Part shown: positions 26,213 through 34,426 of the stretch, in pieces
Position numbering within the stretch: the first letter of the stretch is position 1
How the letters are laid out: each line of letters begins with the position of its first letter
NCBI GenBank assembly: GCA_002723255.1
Contig: PBNW01000004.1
Location: 27,440-65,061, forward strand
Direction of reading: 5' to 3'
DNA length: 37,622 bases
Origin: Pelagibacterium sp.
Lineage (GTDB): Bacteria > Pseudomonadota > Alphaproteobacteria > Rhizobiales > Devosiaceae
Notes under the pieces: model-generated
The model's database searches: none
What the model was told of the DNA's origin: nothing
Seen by the model: only the letters and a program-made list of their open reading frames with translations
Made by a program: the position numbers and the translations under genes

Positions 26213-27165
26213 AAGACCATCGAAAATAGCGCCCAGACGGCAAGGATGCCGAGCGCGATGAGCATGGCCCTGTCGTAAAGGCTTATGGCGGTTGCGATAT
26301 CCTCGGCGGTGAGGTTTCGCTTGCCCTTACCCATTTTCGGCAGATCGAGCGTCTCGCCCTTGTAGGCGCGCGCGCCGCCGAGACCGAAGCCCAGGGCCCC
26401 GGCCATGGCGGCTTCGGGCCAGCCGGCATTGGGGGAGGCGTGATTGGGTGCGTCGCGTCGGGCGGCTTCCCAGGCGGCTTTGGGCTCGGCTTGTGGCATG
26501 GTGCGGGCGGCGAGGGCGAAGAGGCCGGCCGTGAGGCGCGCGGGGATAAAATTGACCAGATCGTCGAGCTTTGCTGACCCCCAGCCAAAGGCTGCGTGGC
26601 GCTCGGAGCGATGGCCGATCATGGAATCGGCGGTGTTGATTGCCTTGTAGATCGCGGCGCCGGGCAGGCCGAACAGGGCGAGAAACAATAGCGGCGCGAT
26701 GACGCCGTCGGAGGTGTTTTCGGCCAGGGTCTCGATGGCAGCGCGGGAGATTTCGGCCTCGTCGAGCTCGGCTGTGTCGCGGCCCACGATGTGGGCGACT
26801 TCGCGGCGGGCACCTTCGATGCCCTGTTCGCGCAGGGCGCGGGCGACGGCGAGGACGGCGTCGCGCAGGCCTTTCTGGGCGATCAGGGTTGAGGCGAGGA
26901 GGATTTCTATGAGCCAGCCGAAGGGCAGAAAACGCAGGACCTGCTGGAGGCCGAGGGTGACGATGAGAACGGCGAGAACCACGATGGCGATGGCGAGAAC
27001 GCCGGCTATCTTGCGGGAACCAGAGGATTTTTCGGGGTCGTTCTGGCGGCTGTCCAGAGCGTCGATCAGCCTGCCGATCCAGATTACGGGATGGCCGATC
27101 CTATCGGTGAGCCAGGCAGGATAGCCCACGAACCGCTCGAGGATTGCGGCGAGGAAGGCAATCAA
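26209..27165 (-). CDS. cbiB: Adenosylcobinamide-phosphate synthase
   Basis: Membrane enzyme (CbiB; CobD in Pseudomonas naming) that joins adenosylcobyric acid to the aminopropanol arm. It has 318 residues with several membrane segments and the family motifs GYPAWLTDRIGHPVIWIGR, VGRDTAELDEAEISRAAIETLAENTSDGVIAPL and the later KLDDLVNFIPARL. The start is a TTG at 27165 that overlaps the cobQ stop (TTGA), so translation is coupled. It is the last gene of the cobA-cobB-cobQ-cbiB run. Confidence 0.95.
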   Translation of the reverse strand: MIAFLAAILERFVGYPAWLTDRIGHPVIWIGRLIDALDSRQNDPEKSSGSRKIAGVLAIAIVVLAVLIVTLGLQQVLRFLPFGWLIEILLASTLIAQKGLRDAVLAVARALREQGIEGARREVAHIVGRDTAELDEAEISRAAIETLAENTSDGVIAPLLFLALFGLPGAAIYKAINTADSMIGHRSERHAAFGWGSAKLDDLVNFIPARLTAGLFALAARTMPQAEPKAAWEAARRDAPNHASPNAGWPEAAMAGALGFGLGGARAYKGETLDLPKMGKGKRNLTAEDIATAISLYDRAMLIALGILAVWALFSMVF

Positions 27166-28628
27166 GGCTGCGGCTCCCGGGCGAGGGCGAGAACGGCATC
27201 GAGGTCGAGATGGGTTTCGAGATGGGCGGCGAGATCGTCCAGGGTTCGATCGATCGTCGCGTCGAAATCGAGCAGCGGATCGGTGGAAATGCCAAGGTTT
27301 GCAAGGAATTGGCGGCGGAAGGCGTCGGCGGCGAAAAGGCCATGCAGATAGGTGCCCATGATCTTTCCATCGGCGGAGCGGGCGCCTTCGGGTGCGCCGT
27401 CGACATGGGCGAAGGGGCGGGATGTGTCGGGGCCGATAGTTGTGCCCATGTGCATGTGGTAGCCGGTGAGCGGTAACTGGGAGATGGCGTCGGTGGCGGT
27501 TTCGAGGCGGAGTTGCTTTGTGCCTTCGAGGCGGGTGGTGGCGGCGAGGTGGCCAAGTCCTTGGGATTGACCGGCTTTCCCCTCGATGCCGTCAGGGTCG
27601 GCCACCCAATCTCCGAGCATCTGGTAGCCGCCGCAGATGCCAAGGACGTGGCCGCCGGCGCGGATGTGGGCGGCGATGTCGATGTCCCAGCCCTGGAGGC
27701 GGAGGAAATCGAGATCGGCACGAGTGGCTTTCGAGCCGGGGAGAATGACGAGTTTTGCTTCGCGCGGGATGGGCTGTCCGGGCTGAACGATGACGAGGCG
27801 GACGCCGGGTTCGGCGCGCAGGGGATCGAGGTCGTCGAAATTGGCGATGCGGGCCAGACGCGGCACGGCAATGACGGTTTCGGCTGAATTTTGTTCAATA
27901 TTTTCAAGGGCTAAGACGTCTTCTGCTGGAAGACGGCTGGCGGGTGCAAAATGGGGGACGACGCCGAGACAGGGGCGGTTTGTACGGGTTTGTACGAAGG
28001 TCCGGCCAGCATCGAACAGCGATGGATCGCCGTGGAACTTGTTGACCAGCGTTGCCGCGATCAGATCGGCATCTTGGGGCGCGATGACGGCGAAGGTGCC
28101 GACCAGCGCGGCGATGACGCCGCCGCGATGAATATCACCGACAAGGATCACCGGAATTTTTGTTTCCTGCGCGAAACCGAAATTGGCGATATCGCCATCG
28201 CGGAGGTTGATTTCCGATGCACTGCCGGCGCCCTCGACGATGATGAGATCGTTTTGAGCTGCAAGGAGTTTAAACGCATCGATGACGGCGGGCATAAATT
28301 GGCTGCGGGACGCGAAATAGTCGCGGGCCGACATGGAGGCGACGCGCTGTCCCCTTATAACCACTTGAGAACCCGTGTCTTTTTCCGGCTTGAGCAGGAC
28401 GGGGTTCATCAGGGTGGTGGGTTGTTTGCGGGCGGCTTTGGCCTGGAGGGCCTGGGCGCGGCCGATCTCGCCGCCATCTGATGTGACGGCGGCATTGTTG
28501 GACATGTTCTGGGGCTTGAAGGGCGAAACCGAAAGGCCGCGATTGGCAAAGGCGCGGCAAAGTCCGGCCACTATCAAGGACTTACCGACATCAGACCCGG
28601 TGCCCATGACCATGATGGCGCGGGTCAT
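27162..28628 (-). CDS. cobQ: Cobyric acid synthase
   Basis: Amidates adenosylcobyrinic acid a,c-diamide at four side chains with glutamine and ATP. The 488 residues include a dethiobiotin-synthetase-like N domain with P-loop GTGSDVGKS (9-17), KPQNMSNNAAV and VEGAGSASEINL. The C-terminal class I glutaminase-like domain has C332 in GICGGYQMLG and His in MGTYLHGLF. ATG at 28628 overlaps the cobB stop by 4 bases. Confidence 0.97.
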   Translation of the reverse strand: MTRAIMVMGTGSDVGKSLIVAGLCRAFANRGLSVSPFKPQNMSNNAAVTSDGGEIGRAQALQAKAARKQPTTLMNPVLLKPEKDTGSQVVIRGQRVASMSARDYFASRSQFMPAVIDAFKLLAAQNDLIIVEGAGSASEINLRDGDIANFGFAQETKIPVILVGDIHRGGVIAALVGTFAVIAPQDADLIAATLVNKFHGDPSLFDAGRTFVQTRTNRPCLGVVPHFAPASRLPAEDVLALENIEQNSAETVIAVPRLARIANFDDLDPLRAEPGVRLVIVQPGQPIPREAKLVILPGSKATRADLDFLRLQGWDIDIAAHIRAGGHVLGICGGYQMLGDWVADPDGIEGKAGQSQGLGHLAATTRLEGTKQLRLETATDAISQLPLTGYHMHMGTTIGPDTSRPFAHVDGAPEGARSADGKIMGTYLHGLFAADAFRRQFLANLGISTDPLLDFDATIDRTLDDLAAHLETHLDLDAVLALAREPQP

Positions 28629-30028
28629 TGTGCGGCGCCTTCGATGATATGGGCGTAGGAGCCCATGACATTTTCAAGGACGCAACCCATGGGATCGAGG
28701 GCGGTTCCCAGGGCGTCAACCGCGCCAAACAATGGCGCTAAAAGGTATGGAGTTGAGCGTTCGGTGACGCCAGATTGCTCAACATTGGGGAAATATTGTT
28801 GGGAATAATGAAATTCGTGCGCGCACAGTTTTTCCGGCCACGGCAATGGCGAGGCATGGGTGAGGCGGCGATAGCCGAGGACGCGCCTGGGGCGGTCGAT
28901 GGCGGTTGAGACCGGCAAAAGACCGGCCATGGGGTAAGTGGCCCCCGATTTGTCGGTCAGGGTTTGCCCCAGGACCATATAGCCACCGCATTCGCCATAG
29001 ATCAGCGCGCCACGGTCGCGGGCGTTGATAAGGCCCGATTTGAAACTCGACGCATTGGCGAGGGTGGCGCCATGCAGTTCAGGGTAGCCGCCGGGGAGGA
29101 AAACCGCGTCGGCATCTGCATCGGGCGCTTCGTTTGCCAGGGGCGAAAAAAAGTTCAGCGATGCGCTGGCATTGTGCCAGCTTTCGAGCAGGTGGGGATA
29201 GATAAAGGCAAAGGCCGCGTCGTGGGCGATGGCGATGCGCTGGCCCAGCGGCGCAAGGCTGGCGATTTGCGCGGCGGGCGCGACGGGTGCGGCGATGGCG
29301 CCAAGCAGGCGGAAATTGAGATGGGTGGTCATGATCGACCCGGCGCGGGCCAGATGGTCCTCGATGCCTTCGATATCGCCGGGGAGGACCAGACCGAGAT
29401 GGCGTTCGGGGAGCGCGAGGTCGGCGCGGCGGGGGATGGCGCCAAGGCAGGGGATGGCTGTTTTGGCCAGCGCATCGCGCAGCATGGTTTCGTGACGGTC
29501 GGACGCGACCTTGTTGAGGATGATGCCGGCGATCGTCACATCGTTTCGCCATGAGGCAAAGCCGTGGACCAATGCTGCGACGGACTGGGCCTGACGGTCG
29601 CAATCGACAACGAGGATGACCGGCAGGTCGAGCGTTGCGGCGAGATCGGCCGTGGAGCCTTTGCCGTCGATGGCGGAATCGAACAGGCCCATGACGCCTT
29701 CGATGAGCAAAATGTCGTGGCGCTCGGCGTGTTGGGCGGCGCGCGCCGTAAGGGTTTTGGCGTCCATGGCCCATGGGTCGAGATTGATGGCGGCCGTGCT
29801 TTTTTGTGTCGCGGCTGCGAACGGCGAACCGGTTTCCACTTCGCCTGCATCCGCTTGAGCCGCCCTGGAGAGAAAGGCGGGATCGATATAGTCCGGGCCG
29901 GTCTTGGCCGGGGCGACGCGATAGCCCGCATTTGTGAGCGCGCGGGCGATGCCGAGCGTTACGGCGGTCTTGCCCGAGCCCGAGCGGGGGGCGGCAATGA
30001 TGAAGCCGCGGGGGGACGGGTCAGTCAC
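28625..30028 (-). CDS. cobB: (Hydrogeno)cobyrinic acid a,c-diamide synthase
   Basis: ATP- and glutamine-dependent a,c-amidation of hydrogenobyrinic acid in the aerobic pathway (CbiA in the anaerobic one). The 467 residues have P-loop APRSGSGKT (13-21), GPDYIDPAFL, IEGVMGLFD, and a glutaminase domain with C347 in IYGECGGYMVLG. About a dozen residues (around 66-80) sit before NLDPWAM where relatives are shorter. The GTG start at 30028 has AGGAGG 6 bases upstream (30035-30040). The preceding 276 bases carry palindromic repeats rather than a gene. CobN in the window favours the aerobic name. Confidence 0.95.
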   Translation of the reverse strand: MTDPSPRGFIIAAPRSGSGKTAVTLGIARALTNAGYRVAPAKTGPDYIDPAFLSRAAQADAGEVETGSPFAAATQKSTAAINLDPWAMDAKTLTARAAQHAERHDILLIEGVMGLFDSAIDGKGSTADLAATLDLPVILVVDCDRQAQSVAALVHGFASWRNDVTIAGIILNKVASDRHETMLRDALAKTAIPCLGAIPRRADLALPERHLGLVLPGDIEGIEDHLARAGSIMTTHLNFRLLGAIAAPVAPAAQIASLAPLGQRIAIAHDAAFAFIYPHLLESWHNASASLNFFSPLANEAPDADADAVFLPGGYPELHGATLANASSFKSGLINARDRGALIYGECGGYMVLGQTLTDKSGATYPMAGLLPVSTAIDRPRRVLGYRRLTHASPLPWPEKLCAHEFHYSQQYFPNVEQSGVTERSTPYLLAPLFGAVDALGTALDPMGCVLENVMGSYAHIIEGAAQ

Positions 30029-30090
30029 GAGGCGCCTCCTGGAGCGTCAAACGCTGCCGGTGCGCAGGTCTGCAGCCTCGCTGCCCCGGT

Positions 30091-30106
30091 CCCGGCTTTC
30101 GCCGGG
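30091..30106. repeat. Palindromic repeat, copy a (cobA-cobB gap)
   Basis: cccggctttcgccggg, perfect 6-bp arms and a tttc loop. The 276-base gap 30029-30304 has no credible gene and holds two such hairpins. Confidence 0.6.
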
Positions 30107-30170
30107 ATAAATTTCAGCCGGGTGCCAGCGGCATTGGCCCAAGCTCTGATATTGGCCGAGGCGTACATGG

Positions 30171-30190
30171 GCCCCGGCTTTCGCCGGGGC
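30171..30190. repeat. Palindromic repeat, copy b (cobA-cobB gap)
   Basis: gccccggctttcgccggggc, perfect 8-bp arms with the same tttc loop as copy a. Both may be REP-like elements scattered in the genome. Confidence 0.65.
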
Positions 30191-30304
30191 AGCGATGGGG
30201 GGTGGGAGGGCTTGGGGGAAGCCACGAGCGCAGGGGAGTGCGAGGGTTGGGAGGTGAGACCGGGGACCGTGGGAGCAGGAGACGCGTTGGTGGCGTGGAG
30301 CGCT

Positions 30305-31162
30305 TCAGCCAATGGTGTTCTCCCGCAGGCTTCCGGCGTACCAGTCGAAGGTTTCGCGATAGCGTGAGACAGGGCCGAGGACGATGACGGCCGGGGTGGG
30401 GACACTGGCGTCGGCCAGCTCCCCGGCCCGGCCCAAGCTCGTTTCGAGAACGGTTTGATCGGGCAAGGCGGCGTTGGAGACGATGGCGAGGCGATCGGCG
30501 GGGTCGCGACCGGCGGCGATCAGCTTTTCGGCGATCGAGGGGAGATGCTTGACGGCCATATACATGACGATGACCGGGGAGGCGGTGGCGATGGAGGCCC
30601 AATCCACGCCCTGGGGGATGCCGCCCTTTTCGTCGTGGCCGGTCAAAAAAACCACAGTGTGGTTGGTGTCGCGATGGGTGACGGGGATGCCGGCATAGGC
30701 CAGCCCGCCAATGCCGGCGGTAATGCCGGGCACGATGCGGAAGGCGATGTTCTCGCGGGCAAGGGTCTGGACCTCCTCGCCGCCGCGCCCGAACATCATG
30801 GGGTCGCCCCCCTTCAAACGCAGCACGCGTTTTCCCGCTTTGGCGTGTTCGACCAGTTTTAGGGTGATATCGGCCTGTTTGGGCGAGGGCTTGCCGCCGC
30901 GTTTGCCCGCATAGATCTTTTCGGCCTTCGGGTTGGCCATATCGAGCAGGCCCGGGCCGACAAGGGCGTCATAGACGATGACATCGGCCTGGCCCAGGGC
31001 GTGATAGCCCAAGAGAGTGATGAGGCCGGGCGCGCCGGGGCCTGCGCCGACCAGCCAGACCGAGCCGGGCGCAAAGACCGGAAAGCGCGCGGAATCGAGG
31101 GCGGCAAAATGGCCCTTTTCCACCGGTTTGCGCCTGAGCCAGCCGAACACGCGAATCCCCAT
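30305..31162 (-). CDS. cobA: Uroporphyrinogen-III C-methyltransferase
   Basis: SAM-dependent methylation of uroporphyrinogen III at C2 and C7 to precorrin-2, the branch point to cobalamin and siroheme. About 285 residues, with SVWLVGAGPGAPGLITLLG, YDALVG, AGKRGGKPSPKQ, VLRLKGGDPMMFGRGGEE and GIPVTHRD, all family motifs. No CysG-type dehydrogenase domain is fused. I start at the ATG at 31162 after AAGGA. The frame is open to 31927, but that part is antisense to cobK. It is divergent from cobK with only 33 bases between the starts. Confidence 0.94.
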   Translation of the reverse strand: MGIRVFGWLRRKPVEKGHFAALDSARFPVFAPGSVWLVGAGPGAPGLITLLGYHALGQADVIVYDALVGPGLLDMANPKAEKIYAGKRGGKPSPKQADITLKLVEHAKAGKRVLRLKGGDPMMFGRGGEEVQTLARENIAFRIVPGITAGIGGLAYAGIPVTHRDTNHTVVFLTGHDEKGGIPQGVDWASIATASPVIVMYMAVKHLPSIAEKLIAAGRDPADRLAIVSNAALPDQTVLETSLGRAGELADASVPTPAVIVLGPVSRYRETFDWYAGSLRENTIG

Positions 31163-31179
31163 TTCCTTTTTCGTAGCGC

Positions 31180-31188
31180 TGTATAAAT
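31180..31188 (+). promoter_or_regulatory. Candidate extended -10 of cobK
   Basis: TGTATAAAT on the plus strand, an extended -10 form ending about 8 bases before the cobK ATG at 31196. No good -35 or Shine-Dalgarno is seen, so a leaderless transcript is possible. It overlaps the cobA -10 on the other strand. Confidence 0.35.
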
Positions 31189-31209
31189 CTATGCCATGGA
31201 TATGGGCAA
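31180..31209 (-). promoter_or_regulatory. Candidate cobA promoter overlapping the start of cobK
   Basis: On the minus strand, -35 TTGCCC (31204-31209), an 18-base spacer and -10 TATACA (31180-31185). The -35 lies within the first codons of cobK. Predicted start leaves a leader of about 11 bases before the cobA ATG. Confidence 0.35.
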
Positions 31210-31960
31210 TCGCGACACCATTGGCAGGCGCATATTGATCGTTGGCGGCACGACCGAGGCGCGCGAACTGGCAGGCCTTTTGGTCGATGCCGGCTACGAG
31301 GTCATCACCTCGCTGGCCGGGCGAACCGACACGCCGCGGTTTCCGGCCGGAATCGTGCGCATCGGGGGATTTGGCGGCAAGGAGGGGTTGGCTCGATATA
31401 TCGGGGAGAACTGTATCGATCTGCTGGTCGACGCCACCCACCCCTTTGCGGCGCAGATTTCGGCCAATTGCGTTGCCGCGGCGGCGGACGCCGATGTGCC
31501 GCTGATTCGGCTCGAGCGCCCGGCCTGGAAAAAGCCCGAGGGCGCGACCTGGATCGAGGTGGGCACGGCCCAGGACGCCGCCGACGCCCTGCCCCGCGGC
31601 GCGCGGGTTCTGCTGACCGTGGGCCGGCAGGAGCTGGGACCGTTTCTGGCCTATACAGGATGCCATTACACAGCGCGGATGATCGAGGTGCCGGCGGGGC
31701 TTCCCGACGATTGGCGCGTGATTGCGGCGCGCGGGCCGTTTACCCTCGAAGATGAGCTGCACCTGATGCAGGAACGCGGCATCACCCATCTGGTGACCAA
31801 GAATTCGGGCGGGACGCAGGTGGCCGGCAAACTGGAGGCGGCGGTGCAGCTTTCCATCCCGATCATCGTGATAAAGCGCCCCCGGTTGCCCAAGGCGAAT
31901 GCCGTGGATTCGGTTGTCTGGGCGCACCAGAGCGTTACGCGGATTTTCCGAACCGGCTGA
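31196..31960 (+). CDS. cobK: Precorrin-6A reductase
   Basis: NADPH-dependent reduction of precorrin-6A to 6B (CbiJ in the anaerobic route). The 254 residues show ILIVGGTTEARELAG at the N terminus, VDATHPFAAQISANC, RLERPAWKK, and the C-terminal LVTKNSGG. The start is ATG 31196 or ATG 31202; neither has a ribosome site. It is the only plus-strand gene within this part of the cluster. Its 3' end overlaps the 3' end of cbiG by 26 bases on the opposite strand. Confidence 0.95.
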   Translation: MDMGNRDTIGRRILIVGGTTEARELAGLLVDAGYEVITSLAGRTDTPRFPAGIVRIGGFGGKEGLARYIGENCIDLLVDATHPFAAQISANCVAAAADADVPLIRLERPAWKKPEGATWIEVGTAQDAADALPRGARVLLTVGRQELGPFLAYTGCHYTARMIEVPAGLPDDWRVIAARGPFTLEDELHLMQERGITHLVTKNSGGTQVAGKLEAAVQLSIPIIVIKRPRLPKANAVDSVVWAHQSVTRIFRTG

Positions 31961-32930
31961 CGTCTAGGGGCGTATCGGCCCGGCCCAGCGCGCAGGTGAC
32001 ATTGCCCGCAATCTGCTTGGGCACGATGAGCGTGCCTGCCTTTATCGCCACCGCTTCGCACACGCCCGAAAGACCGATTGCCGCCTCGACACTGGCGGAA
32101 GGGGTGACCAGGCGTTTTTTCTCACGGTCGATCTCGCGGCGGGTGAAGGTGCGCAGGGGCACGCCGAAATGGGCGGCCGCTTCGATGAGCGCGGGGGTTT
32201 TGCCATGAGTGTGGATGGTGGCCAGCGCGGCGAGGGCTTTCGGGGCGATGCCGGCGGTTTCCAGGGCAGCTTCGAGAAGGGTTATGACCTCACGCGTTTG
32301 GGCCTTGCTGGTGCAGCCAATGCCGCCGACCACGGTTTTGGGATGGACGAGCAGGCCGGGGCCGGGCGCGGGGCTTTCGGTGAGGCGCAAAAGCTGGCTG
32401 CCATCGCGCGAGATGGGATAGCCCGCCAGCTCCAGCCAGCCCGACAGGCCCTCGACGCGCAGCTTTTCGCCCTTCAAAAGCGCTGCCATGAGCGGGCGCA
32501 CGGCATCTGGATTGGCCACCACATAGCCCGGCGGCGGGTCATCGAGGGAAAAATCGTAAAGCGTATCGGAGGTGGCGGTGACAGCGGCAAAGCCGCGAAA
32601 GCCATCAGCGATCCAGCGGGCCAGCGCGTTGGCGCCGCGATGGCTGCCAAGCAGGGGGACGGCAACCTTGCCATCGGCGGAAACCGCGACCACGGGCGGC
32701 TCGGACATCTTGTCGCCCAGCGTGCCATCGAGCAGCCGGATCAAGGCGCCGGTGGCGCATACGCCCACAATGGGGGCGCCCTGGCGATAGGCATCGGCGA
32801 CCAGCGGTGCCGCATCGATCCGCCCCGGACCGCACAGATGCACCGGCGCACCCAGAAGCTGGGCCACGTGGCGGGCGATTTCATCGCCGCGAGGCGAGGT
32901 GGAAAATACGAGCGGGGTCTTCAACGCCAA
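31935..32930 (-). CDS. cbiG: CbiG-type cobalt-precorrin-5A hydrolase homologue (CbiG with CobE-like C domain)
   Basis: A 331-residue protein with all three CbiG parts. The N domain has IVGVCATGALIRLLDG and VPLLGSHRGANALARWIA; the middle part has VTATSDTLYDFSLDDPP; the C-terminal CobE-like domain has VVGGIGCTSKAQTREVI and LATIHTHGKTPALIEAA. CbiG opens the delta-lactone and releases acetaldehyde in the anaerobic pathway, whereas aerobic organisms normally have only CobE. The TTG start at 32930 has no visible ribosome site, and a TAA lies two codons upstream. The repeat tract begins just before it, so its own promoter is unclear. Confidence 0.88.
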   Translation of the reverse strand: MALKTPLVFSTSPRGDEIARHVAQLLGAPVHLCGPGRIDAAPLVADAYRQGAPIVGVCATGALIRLLDGTLGDKMSEPPVVAVSADGKVAVPLLGSHRGANALARWIADGFRGFAAVTATSDTLYDFSLDDPPPGYVVANPDAVRPLMAALLKGEKLRVEGLSGWLELAGYPISRDGSQLLRLTESPAPGPGLLVHPKTVVGGIGCTSKAQTREVITLLEAALETAGIAPKALAALATIHTHGKTPALIEAAAHFGVPLRTFTRREIDREKKRLVTPSASVEAAIGLSGVCEAVAIKAGTLIVPKQIAGNVTCALGRADTPLDVSRFGKSA

Positions 32931-33020
32931 AATTTAAGTTGAGTGAGGCAGTTCGGTTTTTTCGCCTAGCATGGTTGGGGGGAATGGGCAATGTGTTGGG
33001 GGCGGGAAGAGAGGTTGGGG

Positions 33021-33077
33021 GTACTGGATCCCGGGTCTTCGCCCGGGATGACGGTGGTGGGGGGAGGGGTTGGGGGC
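33021..33077 (+). repeat. REP-like palindromic repeat, copy 1
   Basis: Palindrome arms atcccggg (33028-33035) and cccgggat (33042-33049), flanked by gtactgg on the left and gacggtgg plus G-runs on the right. Nearly the same 57-base block recurs at 33236-33293. Confidence 0.8.
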
Positions 33078-33142
33078 AATAGGCAAGGTTGGGCGGGTGG
33101 TGAACGATGAAGCTGGTTCGCACGGGCTCGTCTCGCCTCCAC

Positions 33143-33174
33143 GGTCATCCCGGACTTGTTCCGGGATCCAGTAC
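33143..33174 (-). repeat. REP-like palindromic repeat, copy 2 (inverted)
   Basis: Arms atcccgga (33147-33154) and tccgggat (33160-33167). Ends in atccagtac, the reverse complement of the gtactggat that opens copy 1, so this copy is inverted. Confidence 0.8.
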
Positions 33175-33235
33175 ACCCAGCGGTGTTGCAGTTGCAGGGG
33201 GTATGAAACGAGATGAAGACTGCTGGCTCTGCCGG

Positions 33236-33293
33236 GTACTGGGTCCCGGGTCTTGGCCCGGGATGACGGTGGTTGGGGGGAGGGGTTGGGGGA
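33236..33293 (+). repeat. REP-like palindromic repeat, copy 3
   Basis: Arms tcccggg (33244-33250) and cccggga (33257-33263), with gtactgg before and gacggtgg plus the tract ggggggaggggttggggg after. A direct repeat of copy 1. Confidence 0.8.
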
Positions 33294-33310
33294 CAGCCTC
33301 GGCCTGGTGG

Positions 33311-34330
33311 TCAGGTGATGCGGGTAACCGACTCGCGGGGGACGAGGTGGACGGGCAATTCGATGATGGGAAGATCGGACTTAGTGCGGGCCTCGATGAT
33401 GTCGAGGACCAGGTTCATGGCGTGGCGGCCCATTTCCTCCTTGGGCTGGTGCACTGTGGACAGGCCCGGAACGTATGTATCGGCCAGCACGATATCGTCG
33501 AACCCCATGACCGAGAGATCGCCGGGCACCGAGATGCCGTAGCGGTGAAGCTGGGATATGAATCCCATGGCCGCCTCGTCATTGGCGCAGAAAACGGCGG
33601 TGGGGCGGTCCTTGAGCGAAAGGAAGCTCTGGGCGGCGGCGCGCCCGCCGATGGCCGAAAAGCCGCCTTCGAAAAACCATGTGTCATTGATGGCGACACC
33701 GGCTTCGGTCAGCGCCCGGCGCAACCCGTTGGCGCGGGCGCGGCGCACAGGGGTGCGGTGGGGGCCATAGGCGTGGCCGATGCGGGTGTGGCCCATTTCA
33801 ATGAGGTGCCGGCCGGCGATATAGCCGGCCCGTTCATTGTCGATGAGGATATGGGGCACGCGCATATAGCCGCGCTCCTCGCTCATGGCGACGATGGGCG
33901 GGGTGCCCGAATAGAGCTGTTGCAGCAGCGAAAGATCGTGATCGGCGATTTCGTGGCCCGAGAGGATGATGACGCCATCGACCTTGGCGTTGCGCAAATT
34001 GGACAGGATCAGATCCTGGGTGCCGCCGGGGCTGGGATTGGCAATGATCGTGGAATAGGACGAGGCTTCGGCCCGGCGCTGAACGCCGCGGAAGATTTCC
34101 GAATAGTAGATATTGCCGATATCGTTGGCGACGACCAGCACGGTGTTGGCGCGCTGCTTTTTGAAATTGCGCGCGGTTTCCGATTGCACATAGTGAAGCG
34201 CGTCAACGGCCTCCTGCACCTTGCGGCGGGTCTTTTCGGTAACGGTTTCGGGCGCGTTGATGGCCCGTGACACAGTTGCCGTCGACACGCCGGCCTGGCG
34301 CGCCACGTCTCCAATGGATGGTCTTTTCAC
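33311..34330 (-). CDS. LacI-family transcriptional regulator
   Basis: A 339-residue LacI/GalR repressor. The DNA-binding headpiece is SIGDVARQAGVSTATVSRAIN at about 5-25, with the hinge near LHYVQSETARNFKKQ. The periplasmic-binding-like effector domain includes VLVVANDIGNIYYSEIFRG, VDGVIILSG and AVFCANDEAAMGFI. It ends in VPRESVTRI, the usual LacI-family C-terminal motif. I start at the GTG at 34330, preceded by AGGGG; the frame is open to 34450, but the extension lacks a site. It is divergent from the small secreted protein, with a candidate operator at 34411. Nothing beside it is a sugar operon, so the effector is unknown. Confidence 0.93.
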   Translation of the reverse strand: MKRPSIGDVARQAGVSTATVSRAINAPETVTEKTRRKVQEAVDALHYVQSETARNFKKQRANTVLVVANDIGNIYYSEIFRGVQRRAEASSYSTIIANPSPGGTQDLILSNLRNAKVDGVIILSGHEIADHDLSLLQQLYSGTPPIVAMSEERGYMRVPHILIDNERAGYIAGRHLIEMGHTRIGHAYGPHRTPVRRARANGLRRALTEAGVAINDTWFFEGGFSAIGGRAAAQSFLSLKDRPTAVFCANDEAAMGFISQLHRYGISVPGDLSVMGFDDIVLADTYVPGLSTVHQPKEEMGRHAMNLVLDIIEARTKSDLPIIELPVHLVPRESVTRIT

Positions 34331-34410
34331 TTGCCCCTGCCCCAAGCGCCGGTTTTGTGGCCATTGTTTACGCCAATTGTGGCCCGAGCGGAACCATGGC
34401 AGCCCAGAGA

Positions 34411-34426
34411 TGGCTTGCGAAAGCCA
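34411..34426. promoter_or_regulatory. Candidate LacI-type operator
   Basis: TGGCTTGCGAAAGCCA is a 16-base pseudo-palindrome matching at 14 of 16 positions with the central CG that LacI-family proteins prefer. It lies in the 120-base gap between the regulator and the divergent small gene, so it could control both. Confidence 0.5.

Larger units (their letters stand above)
32931..33310. other. 380-bp gene-free, G-rich repeat tract between cbiG and the lacI-like gene
   Basis: No credible gene and no cobalamin riboswitch motif seen. The stretch holds three REP-like palindromes and long G-runs, including GGGGGG, GGG, GGGGG, GGG and GGGGG between 32977 and 33021, which might allow a G-quadruplex. 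The longest open frames here are extensions of antisense shadows. Confidence 0.7.

Noticed and set aside
29564..30367. 267-codon plus-strand frame over the cobB start and the cobA-cobB gap
   Set aside because: Mostly antisense to cobB and otherwise made of palindromic repeats; no motif.
31163..31927. Long N-terminal extension of cobA
   Set aside because: Antisense to cobK, no relation to methyltransferases; the ATG at 31162 gives a normal length.
32977..33021. G-quadruplex
   Set aside because: Five G-runs exist, but loops of 9-10 bases make it weak; kept only as a note within the repeat tract.
33107..34270. 387-codon open frame on the plus strand
   Set aside because: Antisense to the LacI-type gene and starting within the repeat tract.
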